Source: Brachypodius melanocephalos
Lineage: Eukaryota > Chordata > Aves > Passeriformes > Pycnonotidae
DNA: 64,000 nucleotides
Reading direction: 5' to 3'
NCBI GenBank assembly: GCA_013398615.1
Contig: VZSR01000520.1
Span: forward strand, 32,715,268-32,779,267
Position 1 is the first letter of the stretch, and the number at the start of each line of letters is the position of its first letter. Below, piece after piece: positions 27,101 to 35,100 of the stretch. The translations under genes and the position numbers were made by a program. The notes beneath the pieces were generated by a model that searched no databases, was not told where the DNA came from, and saw nothing but the letters and a program-made list of their open reading frames with translations.

Positions 27101-30100
27101 AAGGCAGCTGTCACTCCAATATTAGGATTTTTCACTTTATGGTTTTGAAAATTTTCTTCAGAAAATATGATTGTACATAACATTTACTGTCATGACTTTT
27201 TTGATTAAGAGAGAATAGAAGTACAGTGAATTTTGATTATTCTAGATTGCTTACACCAAATTGCATATAGAATCATAAAGGTCCCAGCTTGTTTGTTTGT
27301 TTGGTTTTTTTTCTTCTTTCTTACTATCCAGTGGAAATGGAAGACTTAAGTTTGCTACAAAAGCAGGAGAAGGTGCTGGAGCGCTGCAAGTACTGGCCTG
27401 CCTGTAAAAATGGAGATGAATGTGTGTACCATCACCCCACACTACCTTGCAAGTGAGTAGTACAGAGCTGATCCACTTGACATGCTATTTTGGTTTTTAT
27501 TCCAGTGCTGCAAACATCTGCTCTGTGTCAGTAAATATTCCAAGGCAGCACAAACCTGTTAGGGCAGGATCAGAGCTACATTATCACCCTGTAATTCTTT
27601 GTTTCTGCCCTTCTCTGAAGTGTCAGAACGCAGGGATGGCAGCTGCACCCTTGCAGAAGAAAGCTTTAGTGTAGAGTACAGGCTGGTGTTCCTGAGTTGC
27701 TTAAAGATGCAGAAATTAGCATATTAAAAAAATAGGCCCTCTTCTGGCACAGCGCTTTTGAAGGTTAGGTTATTGTTAAGTAGTAATGCAGTGATTGTGG
27801 GTTTTAAATTTGAAAGGCAAGGCAAACTCTTGCCCTGTGCCTTTGAGTTCTCTTCCATAAGCAGGAACAGTCCAGAAAAACAATGTCTGTTCTGAGGTAG
27901 CTCTTGCCAGATTGGGTAACTTCAGTTACTCAGACATTCGATTTACCTTACAAAAACTGGTGTACCTAAATTCAAAATAAAACTCTTCAGAGAAAACCGT
28001 TACATAGGGAACACTGCACCCCTCTCTGGGGAAGGTCTGATTTCATATTGCCTTTGCCACTATATGGCACACACAAAGAGTGACATGCCCTGGCTTGCAC
28101 CAAGGAGTTTGGGACCAAACTGCCCTGAGAGTGAGGTGGTTCAGTTGTTCACTGCATGGAGGAAGGGTCTGCAGGAAGGGAAGCTGAGTGCAGGTGTGTG
28201 GGTGCACAGCTCGTGTGCCCCGCTTGGGAAGGAACCAAGATGTGCCCCAGCCCTGCTGCACCTGTGGCTTTCTGTGATATTCTGGCTTTCATGTACAACA
28301 GATGTTTGGGGATTTTGCTCCAAGTATGAGCTTTTGACTCAATTTCTTTTCCCTCAGAGTTTTTCCTAACTGCAAATTTGCTGATAAATGCCTGTTTATC
28401 CATCCAAACTGTAAATACGATGCAAAGTGCACTAAGCCAGACTGTCCTTACACTCATGCCAGTCGACGAACGCCCCATCCATCTCCTAAACCAGGTGAGC
28501 ACAGCTTGTTTTCTGAGCTTTAAATGAAAGTGCTGAAGGGACAATGGTGTTTTTGGAAACAGAAACTGACAGTGATGAAAATGGTTTTTTTGCTTGCGTT
28601 GACCTATTTTTCTTCCAACTCTTAATGCAAGATGAAGTATAGTAATCCAGTGTTACTGCAAAAACTGTTACCAGACAAATCCCCCAATGCTCTTATGCAG
28701 GATTCCATATGAAGGCTGTGCAAGGCCAAAGTGGTGACTTGAATAAGTCCATTTCTCTGAAGGGATTAGCCAGCAGTTTTGCTCAGATTTTTTTCTTAAA
28801 TTGGACACATGTTGTACCAAGGGCTTGTGACACACACTGAAAACAGAGTTCTGCCTTTGAACATTTTTTTTCTCTAATATCAATGTGAAGTAAGTGTAAT
28901 GATGAGATGACTTTCAGGGTGAGGTTACTCGGTGAAGGCAGTAGGTGTGTTTGATATGGGTCGGCGTTGCTGAGCCTTTGAACCCTGCTGAGGTGCAGGG
29001 CCTTTCCTGCATGATCTTTTGGAAGTAATTTAGCCCCTAGTCACAGTTCAATGCAGTTTTGTTACCTTGCCAGAAACCAAGTACAATGTGCTTGTCTCCC
29101 GTATCATTTCCAGCAGTTCCTCTATATTCCTGGAAAGTGCAGTGCCTTCTCAGTCCAGTCACTTGAAACTCTAACAGGCCTGCTGCTGTCTAAATTTAAC
29201 ATTTGAGATTCTCTGCCTACCAGAATCCCTGTGTAATTTGTTGGAAGTTTTGCCTTGACCATGGTACTTCTGCCCTGAAAAGGTGAAGAACCAAGTTAAA
29301 TGATACCCGGATAGCCTTGTTCTACTCCAGGATCCATTAACTGCATTGGGAAATGCTGTCTATATTTCTTGCTGAACTTTGGTGTATTATAAAATGGAAT
29401 TTCTAGCAGAAGGATTGATATATTTAAGGTTGTGTGGAGCTGTCTTAAAAAGGCAATTTACTCTGATCCAGACTTCCAGACTCACTTCCTGTTCTTTTTT
29501 GTTTCTACTATTAGTACCCCTGCCCACACTGTCCATACCCTCCAGTAGTCCGCTGTGCAAGTTTTTTCCAGCTTGTAAGAAAATGGAGTGTCCATTTTAC
29601 CACCCAAAAGTAAGACATATTTCTTATCTTCTTTCCTTTCTAGAACGAGACTTGAAACATGCAACTTTGGGACAGGAAACATTACTGGGATTTAACACTT
29701 TTTGATTTACTTTTCACATTTTAACTTTGCCTTGTAAGCAGGATACAGAAAAGTAGTGACTTAAGGAATTTGGAAAATTATATTTTTAAGTAATCTTTCT
29801 ACCAAATGCTGCTGGAGAGCTTCAAACAAGCCATACCTCTTTTCAAAATATACCCAGCCACGATGCTGGGGGCAGAGAGGAGCCTCTTGGGAAAGAATAT
29901 GTCTCAAGACTCTTGACTCTTCCTTCAAATATGCTGCAACATACAAAAACTTTCAAGATTGCCCAGTTTCCACCAGTCAGTGCAGTGGCAGCTTTTGGAG
30001 CATGAAACTCCTAGTTGGTACTTCTTTTTAAAAAGGGTTTTTTGTCACTGGGTTGAGCTGGTTGCACAGGTGGAGGGGGATGTTGGCTCAGTTGCAGGTG

Positions 30101-30852
30101 AGATGTGTCACACAGCAGCACATGGGTCGCAATGCAGCTCAGCATGTTGAGGAGTTCAGGCAGCCAGCACTGAGCCGCCTCTTCTGAAATACTTTTGGTT
30201 TTAGCATTGTAGGTTTAATACACAGTGTACAAGACCAGACTGCACTTTCTACCATCCCACTGTTGCTGTACCTCCACGCCATGCCTTGAAATGGACTCGA
30301 ACTCAAACCAGGTGAGAAACAACAAAGATGTATGAAGAAAGATACCCCATAGGGGCAGCTTTCTTTTAAAAACAACTCTGTGCTGTTGTTTGGTAGTAGT
30401 TGTAGAAACATTAACTAATGTGATGCAACCTTGATAAACAAGTATCATGCAGCTGGGATAGGGCAGAGTCACTGAAATCCTGACCTGGACAGGTGCCGTT
30501 GTCTGAGTTGTATTTGAATAAAGCTGAAAATCCTTTTAGCATTGTTTTATCTTGTGTCTAAGGTGTATTTTCCACAGTAGGTTCAACTATTTCTTCAGGT
30601 GTTTCTGGCAGAGCAGTTCCTTCCTGTCATCTACCCATGATTTCATAAACCAGTAACAAACTTGCCAAAGCTGCAGCTATAGGCCTGGCTTAACACTCAT
30701 GTGATTTAATGATCTTTTCACTCCAACTAATCCCCTCTGCAAAGGTTTTAACCATCACAGGGGTAGGACACAGAGCAGTTCTCAAATCATCTTTACAGAG
30801 GGGTAGAATTGTTCCTTATGGAATTCTTTTTTTCTTCCTCCTCAGTGAATGA
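8844..30852 (+). CDS. ZC3H14: ZC3H14, nuclear poly(A)-binding CCCH zinc-finger protein (17 coding exons)
   Basis: Joined exons: 8844-8879, 9573-9615, 12855-12969, 14977-15017, 15372-15567, 15909-16329, 17760-17920, 19011-19111, 21248-21403, 22865-22939, 23356-23512, 25045-25268, 27332-27452, 28358-28494, 29515-29609, 30205-30311, 30846-30852. They total 2,193 nt, about 730 residues plus stop, close to the mammalian length. Every junction keeps frame with GT-AG introns. Residues 1-80 match the PWI-like fold. The linker has an acidic segment (DIKPEPDDLIDEDL, exon 6), a basic RKRR signal followed by PVVSSVVKVKK (about 289-303) and an acidic run. Five CCCH fingers occupy about 594-710: C594/C600/C606/H610, C615/C621/C627/H631, C634/C640/C645/H649, C676/C682/C687/H691, C695/C701/C706/H710. 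The family (yeast Nab2, human MSUT2) binds poly(A) in the nucleus and limits tail length. The start codon has a good context (gccATGg). The uncertain point is the exon 6 donor. Confidence 0.95.
9573..9615 (+). CDS. ZC3H14: ZC3H14 coding exon 2
   Basis: Encodes GAIKGKLQELGAYV plus one base of the next codon, part of the N-terminal helical fold. The acceptor is 'attttttag' and the donor 'gtaagt'. The 43-nt length leaves phase 1, matching the next exon. Confidence 0.93.
12855..12969 (+). CDS. ZC3H14: ZC3H14 coding exon 3
   Basis: Encodes DEELPDYIMVMVANKKS and then EQMTEDLSLFLGNNTVRFTV, the most conserved part of the PWI-like domain. The acceptor is 'tctattag'. The donor 'gtatgt' splits the TGG tryptophan codon after TG. 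Confidence 0.95.
14977..15017 (+). CDS. ZC3H14: ZC3H14 coding exon 4
   Basis: Completes the split tryptophan and encodes LHGVLDKLRSVTT, the end of the N-terminal domain. The acceptor is 'tatttcag' and the donor 'gtaagt'. It is only 41 nt long. Confidence 0.93.
15372..15567 (+). CDS. ZC3H14: ZC3H14 coding exon 5
   Basis: Encodes a serine-rich linker (EPTSVKSSESSIFESD... and RTERNDSRVSTSSQEQ), matching the SRVSTSSQE segment of mammalian ZC3H14. The acceptor is 'ctccacag' and the donor 'gtaagg'. It ends with AG of an arginine codon completed by exon 6. Confidence 0.9.
15909..16329 (+). CDS. ZC3H14: ZC3H14 coding exon 6 (long linker exon)
   Basis: Encodes the linker with STVKPLRELSPSEAVIDIK, PEPDDLIDEDLNFVQENPLS and SSRPSAEIYRPPA, all recognisable from the mammalian protein; its C-terminal half is more diverged. 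The acceptor is 'tttatcag'. The 3' end is uncertain: phase 0 is required, and the candidate donors are 'gttggt' after 16,329 or 'gtgggc' after 16,317. Both are weak. Confidence 0.85.
16717..16755. repeat. Trinucleotide microsatellite (TGA)n(TTA)n
   Basis: A short run of TGA units passes into ATT/TTA units with one interruption, inside ZC3H14 intron 6. It resembles in miniature the compound repeat at 49.7 kb in EML5. Confidence 0.9.
17760..17920 (+). CDS. ZC3H14: ZC3H14 coding exon 7 (nuclear-signal exon)
   Basis: Encodes EESSRKRRLPVVSSVVKVKK, an acidic run (GEDEEDEEDYG) and RTGSISSSVSVPAKPER. The basic RKRR cluster is the probable nuclear localisation signal. The acceptor is 'ttgttgtag'; an in-frame alternative 3 nt downstream would drop one Glu. 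The donor is 'gtactg'. Confidence 0.93.
19011..19111 (+). CDS. ZC3H14: ZC3H14 coding exon 8
   Basis: Encodes PSLPPSKQANKNLILKAISE followed by AQESVTKTTNYCT, nearly identical to the remembered mammalian segment. The acceptor is 'tttcctttag' and the donor 'gtaatt'. Confidence 0.94.
19861..19902 (+). repeat. 23-bp period tandem duplication
   Basis: The 19-base string acttttataccatctgaag occurs at 19,861 and again at 19,884. It is a simple local duplication in ZC3H14 intron 8. Confidence 0.9.
20525..20813 (+). mobile_element. CR1 LINE 3' end
   Basis: Diagnostic CR1 blocks appear in order: 'acaagtgataggacatgg', 'ttcttcatgaggagggtggtc', 'ggaacaggctgtccagagaa', 'ggagtcaccatccctgaagg', 'ggacttggtgatcttaaggg', and the terminal 'gattctatggttct'. 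It is 5'-truncated, as is usual for CR1, in the sense orientation within ZC3H14 intron 8, with a small internal deletion near 20,750. Confidence 0.9.
21248..21403 (+). CDS. ZC3H14: ZC3H14 coding exon 9
   Basis: Encodes VPQKQTVPVAPRTRISPEES and a diverged tail. It is 156 nt, phase 1 to phase 1, so it can be skipped without a frameshift. The acceptor is 'atttaaag' (poor pyrimidine tract) and the donor 'gtaatc'. Confidence 0.9.
22865..22939 (+). CDS. ZC3H14: ZC3H14 coding exon 10
   Basis: Encodes GIEQKELSCRLQIDPMVEDA followed by LQVTQ, matching SRLQIDPVMAETLQ of mammals. It is 75 nt and phase-symmetric (1-1). The donor 'gttaag' is suboptimal, consistent with possible skipping. Confidence 0.9.
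23356..23512 (+). CDS. ZC3H14: ZC3H14 coding exon 11
   Basis: Encodes DYCDPESMVHSDTRSFILKK and PKLSEE, then a variable part ending in HSGRLIQT. The acceptor is 'caatgcag' and the donor 'gtaata'. Confidence 0.93.
25045..25268 (+). CDS. ZC3H14: ZC3H14 coding exon 12
   Basis: Encodes EKPASPKFIVTLDGVPSPPG and YLSDQEEEDL, then KGLRGLRAQQMQIVTRQLED. The SPKFIVTLDGVPSPPGY segment is a hallmark of ZC3H14. The acceptor is 'gttgacag' and the donor 'gtaatt'. The frame stays open past the donor, which produces a longer misleading open frame. Confidence 0.94.
27332..27452 (+). CDS. ZC3H14: ZC3H14 coding exon 13 (CCCH finger 1)
   Basis: Encodes VEMEDLSLLQKQEKVLER and then CKYWPACKNGDECVYHH, the first C-X5-C-X5-C-X3-H finger. 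It ends within CK of finger 2. The acceptor is 'actatccag' and the donor 'gtgagt'. Compared with the remembered human sequence, a few residues before VEM (human NGSFSNA) are absent. Confidence 0.95.
28358..28494 (+). CDS. ZC3H14: ZC3H14 coding exon 14 (CCCH fingers 2-3)
   Basis: Encodes VFPNCKFADKCLFIH and PNCKYDAKCTKPDCPYTH, completing finger 2 and providing finger 3, then SRRTPHPSPKP. The acceptor is 'ttccctcag' and the donor 'gtgagc'. Confidence 0.95.
29515..29609 (+). CDS. ZC3H14: ZC3H14 coding exon 15 (CCCH finger 4)
   Basis: Encodes VPLPTLSIPSSSPL and CKFFPACKKMECPFYHPK, finger 4 (C-X5-C-X4-C-X3-H). The acceptor is 'tactattag' and the donor 'gtaaga'. It ends in phase 0. Confidence 0.95.
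30205..30311 (+). CDS. ZC3H14: ZC3H14 coding exon 16 (CCCH finger 5)
   Basis: Encodes HCRFNTQCTRPDCTFYHP (finger 5) and then VPPRHALKWTRTQT. The exon ends at ACCAG followed by the near-consensus donor 'gtgaga'. Reading straight on gives AGG TGA, a stop at 30,313-30,315. That would replace the conserved C-terminal Thr-Ser-Glu with Thr-Arg, so the splice is preferred. Confidence 0.92.
30846..30852 (+). CDS. ZC3H14: ZC3H14 final coding exon (7 coding nt)
   Basis: A strong pyrimidine tract (ttttttcttcctcctcag, ending at 30,845) precedes TGAATGA. Joined to AG of exon 16 this reads AGT GAA TGA, Ser-Glu-stop, which restores the ...QTSE terminus remembered from mammals. The rest of this exon is 3' untranslated. 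Confidence 0.82.
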
Positions 30853-31130
30853 ATATGGTACAACCTGGGACTGAGCTTTGCCTCCTGTGGATAGTAGAGG
30901 ACAGGAAGATTAACCACCAGGACACAGGATGCTAGGAAAGACTCATACATTTTGGACTTTGAATATACATTGTTTTCATAAAACGAGGTTGATTGCATAC
31001 TTGAAATGTCCCTAATTTTCCAAGTTTGTAAGTTTGGGCAATTTTACATTTTTTTTACACTGTAAGAAAAAAACATCTGTGTAAGGATAGTTTTACTTCA
31101 AATTCCATTAAAAACCTTCAAAGCACATTT
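30853..31130 (+). other. ZC3H14: ZC3H14 3' untranslated region (short form)
   Basis: Runs from the Ser-Glu-stop codon to the probable cleavage point after the ATTAAA signal at 31,107. No coding content. A longer form could extend to about 31,655 using the AATAAA at 31,633. Confidence 0.6.
31107..31112 (+). terminator. ZC3H14: Probable ZC3H14 poly(A) signal (ATTAAA)
   Basis: ATTAAA is followed about 18-25 nt later by a CA and then a U/GU-rich stretch (tttgtgttctgtttggg), the expected layout of a poly(A) site. It lies about 255 nt after the stop. Confidence 0.6.
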
Positions 31131-31632
31131 TGTGTTCTGTTTGGGTAATGTTCCTTGTTTAAGAGTTGGTGTGTTGCAGAAGAAAGTATGGCAGCAGAAG
31201 TGCTTAGAAAGCTTATTCCTGTGTTGGGATCATACTGGAAGTACTTTCTGTCCAGCAACTGTCTGGTACAGTGCCCCTGGCTGTACTGCTGTCCCAGCAC
31301 CCAGGGACTGAGCTCTCCACCCCAGCACAGGCACAAAGCCAATGCTTTGTCTTTTGGGTGTTGTTCCAGTGCAGTGCTTGTCACAGTCCTTGTGCTCTCT
31401 AAAATGGGGAAAAAAAGGGGAAACAAACTGCTTCAGAAGCCAGAACAATTAAAGAATTACCAATGCTGTTATCCACTTAAAAAGCCTCAGAACTGCCACT
31501 TCACTTGAAAATAGATACTCTAAGATGTCTCCATTTATACCAAGAAGAAAGCAAGTACTGCTGAACTTTCTTCTAAGGAATTCTTTTTTCCTGCTGGGCA
31601 GACTGTGTTTTTTTCCTTCAAGAAGCATAGCA

Positions 31633-31638
31633 AATAAA
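31633..31638 (+). terminator. ZC3H14: Possible distal ZC3H14 poly(A) signal (AATAAA)
   Basis: A canonical AATAAA on the + strand with a 'gtgttg' element about 55 nt downstream. If used it would bring the ZC3H14 3' end to within about 50-100 bp of a minus-strand AATAAA. Confidence 0.4.
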
Positions 31639-31718
31639 ATAATGCACACACATGCCTATAAATATGGTAAAATACTAAAATGATGAAAAAGTGTTGAACA
31701 GTAACATAAATGCACTTT

Positions 31719-31724
31719 TTTATT
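31719..31724 (-). terminator. EML5: Possible distal EML5 poly(A) signal (AATAAA on minus strand)
   Basis: TTTATT on the + strand gives AATAAA reading leftward, followed by 'TGTTACTGTTC' as a possible downstream element. It sits at the edge of a very AT-rich stretch (31.7-32.2 kb) typical of 3' UTR ends. If used, the EML5 tail would be about 8.2 kb. Confidence 0.4.
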
Positions 31725-32136
31725 AAATCTTTCTTATATTTTGGGGAACTACATTTTCACAAAAATATACAAAAGAATTTCTTTTTACAAATATTTACAT
31801 TCAGTATCAGAAAACAATGATAGCTACATATTTTAAACTTAAATTTGACAAATATAGTCTTGAATTCTGAAATGTAACACTCCAGGAAAAGTATTTTTAA
31901 TTTTTTTTAAATAAAGTACTCAAAGTTCATATTCAAATTTAAAAAAAACCTTAATTAATGCAAAAATCTGACATTTAATTTTTTTATTTATATATATATA
32001 TTTATACCTTAAATAAACATACAACATGGTTACAGGAATTAGATGTTCATGGTGGAAACCAAAATGGAGTACACTTAAACCCATGATCCTTATTACAGTA
32101 ATACATGACCATACCTTTGGACTAGTTTAAAATACC

Positions 32137-32168
32137 TTTTTTTCTTTTTTTTTTCTTTTTTTTTTTTC
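32137..32168. repeat. Poly-pyrimidine (T-rich) tract
   Basis: A T-run interrupted by single C bases, which is a purine-rich A-tract on the minus strand. It is possibly low-complexity sequence within an EML5 3' UTR. Confidence 0.85.
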
Positions 32169-35100
32169 TTGTTAAAGCAAGAGGGATTATCTGACACATT
32201 CCATAATGAAACAACAAATCTGAACAGACAACTGCATTTTAAGCTTAAAGAACTACAGTAAAATATTTTTGTAAGGTGACCTGACAGGGGACTGGAGAGG
32301 AGAGAAGAGGATGCACTCTGGCGTTGCACAGAGCACTGCTGGAATGGGTTTCCAGATAAAAGACTGCAAAGAACATTATTTTTCTACCAGATTTCCCAAT
32401 GCCTGCAGTAGCTGTCCCTTGCAGAAATAGCTGCCACCATGAAGCTGTTTTCCATGTGAGATGAGGAGACAAGAATTTGTAAGGGCAGCAGAAGACCAGG
32501 ACCATCTCCATTGCTGCATTTCCACTGCTGTGCTGGGCTGTCACCAACTGCACAGCGTTCACTGTGAGAAAAGCTTTTCCTCTGCTAAAAACTGAACAAA
32601 CCAAGCTACAAAGCTAGAAGTGCATTTTTTGAAAAAACGAAATGGTTCTAATGCATTTACTTTGTTACATTTTCAAGTTATCATTTTGGGCTTGAGTGTA
32701 TTCTAATATGGAATTTTACATTAAAAAATGCCTTAACTTGCTTCACAAATCAGTAATGCAGCTTTTCCATTACTATATGCTGTATACCCATAACTGAACT
32801 GAAAAGCAAAAATCAAACTAATTACCAGACACTGCTTAAAGGAAAATCAAGCTATTTTGCACTTGAAACCACAACACCAGGGTACATAGTAGCATGAAAA
32901 GGAAAAACAGACCAGAAAATGGATAAAGTACTACCCACCAGCACCAACATTTCACAGAACTACAGGAAACCATTTTTATTTCATGCAATGTGTGTCTGTG
33001 TTCATGCCTGGAGTTCCTTTAGGAGGGACATTTACTGGATTCCAAAAGAATACAGTGGTAGCACATGACCTGGGTGCAACTGGTGATTGAAAAAAAGCAT
33101 GGTGTTATGATAGCTCCATTGCATGGAAAGATTCCCCCCCTTCTCCCTCATCTCAAGAATTTGCAACTAAGTTAATAGAAAATTTTCAGCAACAGAATGC
33201 TTGGGCTTGGCTTTGCATTACAAATTACCACAGTAACTAACAGCAAAGCTGTGGTTAAAGTTGGCCCTCTCAGCCACTACATTGGAAAAATAAACTTACT
33301 TGGTGGCTGGGAGCGGGGAGCTGGGATAGGGACTTCCTTGGAAAGGAGGAAGAGTAGTAAGAGCCAAAGCTAGGGAAGGAATAATGGAGAATACATGTTC
33401 TTCTGTTTTCCCAAAGGCTTACAATCCTGCAGAGGACTGAAAATACCCTCTACTACAGCCCTTTTTCAGAACCGCCAATGCAACGCTTGTTGCAATAATT
33501 TACGTTTTGTCCTTATAGGCTCATCTTCTGCCTCAGCCCCACTGAGAGCAGCTGAAGGCAGCACCAGCTTTATGAGCTCTGCAGCACCACACACAATGGG
33601 AGAGTGGCTATTGTCCCTTCATCTTAGAAAACTGGTAAAGCACAACTGGCCTTAATCTTCTGGTTTGAACCACCCATTATGTGGGGGCCATTTAGCAGTT
33701 AAGTGGATACAACCTGCTTTCCTTTACAAACAGTGCAAGTCACACAGATCTTCACATCACTGGAACAAACATGACAATACTTCAGGGGGTATCATTAAAA
33801 AACAAAAAACATTTGAGGTTTGTTGGTTTTGGTTTCTTCCTGTTTTCCAATAAGCTCTCACATGACATATGTGCCCAAACTAAGTGAGATACGTGCTGCT
33901 AAGGGCAAAATCACTTTATAGGGTCCTGAAGGTATCTCACAAACAGCAACAGAAACTAAGGAAACAACAATTTTGGCTTAGGGAAGAGAAATCCAAACAT
34001 ACCAAGCAATAGGAACATCCTGCCTCTCATGTCCCAAACTCCACTGCCCTCTAGCACGTGGAGAAGGATCAGTCCAGCTATTCATGCACAAATTTTGTGT
34101 TTCTTATGAAGAGATGCTACAAGTAAAAGTCCAGCTGTCTAACCAGCACCTATAATGAGTTTGGATTGTTTTTCATGTAAGGTTTACATAAAGTTTACCA
34201 TAATTATTTCCCTGTTTACTAATGGTTTTCTATGGGATAAAATCAAGAACTTTATTTCTTGCTTTATTTCTACTCAGATGCATTTGTTGGGTCTAATTAC
34301 ATTCACCTGACTTCTATATATTTGAAAGCCCATGGCATGGAAACACTGAAGGAAAATTTGGCTCAAGTAGGATGTGAACTGCCCTCTGCAGATTACTCTT
34401 ACTGTCACAACTCAAGTTAAATATAATAGAGCCCATAGCTTTCATGTCTGTCATCTTAAATGTTGTGAATGCCTGGGAACAGAATCAAGAACTGCTGAAT
34501 AGGAAAGAAACAAGAGGCAGTAATTGCGACAGCTTAGTTAAGAAGGGTTTTCTGAAGTATAATATTTCTTTGGTTTAATATTTTTTGTTTGAAGAAAGAA
34601 AATTTGCAGAAGAGGCCTATTAAAACAATCCATGTTTGGTTTAATTGGGAAGATAAGTAGCCTTTTAAAATGCATCCTTAAACTCCTTTGCCCCAGCTCT
34701 CAGTACTACAGAGCACTTCTGTCTTTATAGCACTTTCTTCGTTCCACTGCAGCTGTGGGTGTCCCACAAGTACAGGAGTGGAGACAGCAGTGAGTGGGAG
34801 TGGCTGCATCTTCCCAAAAAACAGAGCAACCAAAGTTGCCTGCAGCCTTTCCTTGAGCACTCTGCTGCTCTCCAGTCCTTACATTTCCCAAGCAACCACT
34901 GAATGCTTCCCACTTGAAAGATGTTTGCCACTCACCACCACCCACGTCAGTTCTTTGGTCTTTGCCTGTTCTGGAGTGTTCCTTTCTCTGCTTTCCTTCT
35001 GCTTTTTCTCCATGTTTGTTTACTGGTTTCCTGTTACTGCTTCCCACACCCTATGTTCCATAATTCCAAAAAGGAGAGGAAATTATAAACATTATGGAAA

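Larger units (their letters stand above)
8880..30845 (+). other. ZC3H14: ZC3H14 introns
   Basis: The larger introns are 9,616-12,854, 12,970-14,976, 16,330-17,759, 17,921-19,010, 19,112-21,247, 21,404-22,864, 23,513-25,044 and 25,269-27,331. Intron 1 begins inside the CpG island. They hold the CR1 copy near 20.5-20.8 kb, a trinucleotide repeat near 16.72 kb, a T-run near 25.53 kb and a short tandem duplication near 19.86 kb. No other gene or structured RNA was recognised in them. Confidence 0.8.

Noticed and set aside
27262..27290. CR1-like 'agaatcataaaggtccc' next to ZC3H14 exon 13
   Set aside because: Too short and lacking neighbouring CR1 blocks; probably chance.
28149..28544. 131-codon minus-strand frame
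   Set aside because: It is antisense to ZC3H14 exon 14 and its flanks; the plus-strand exon fully explains it.
30313..30315. TGA as the stop codon of ZC3H14
   Set aside because: It overlaps a near-consensus donor, and splicing to 30,846 restores the conserved Ser-Glu terminus. It would be used only if the last intron is retained.
30517..30522. AATAAA as the main ZC3H14 poly(A) signal
   Set aside because: It lies inside the proposed last intron; it could act only in transcripts that retain that intron.
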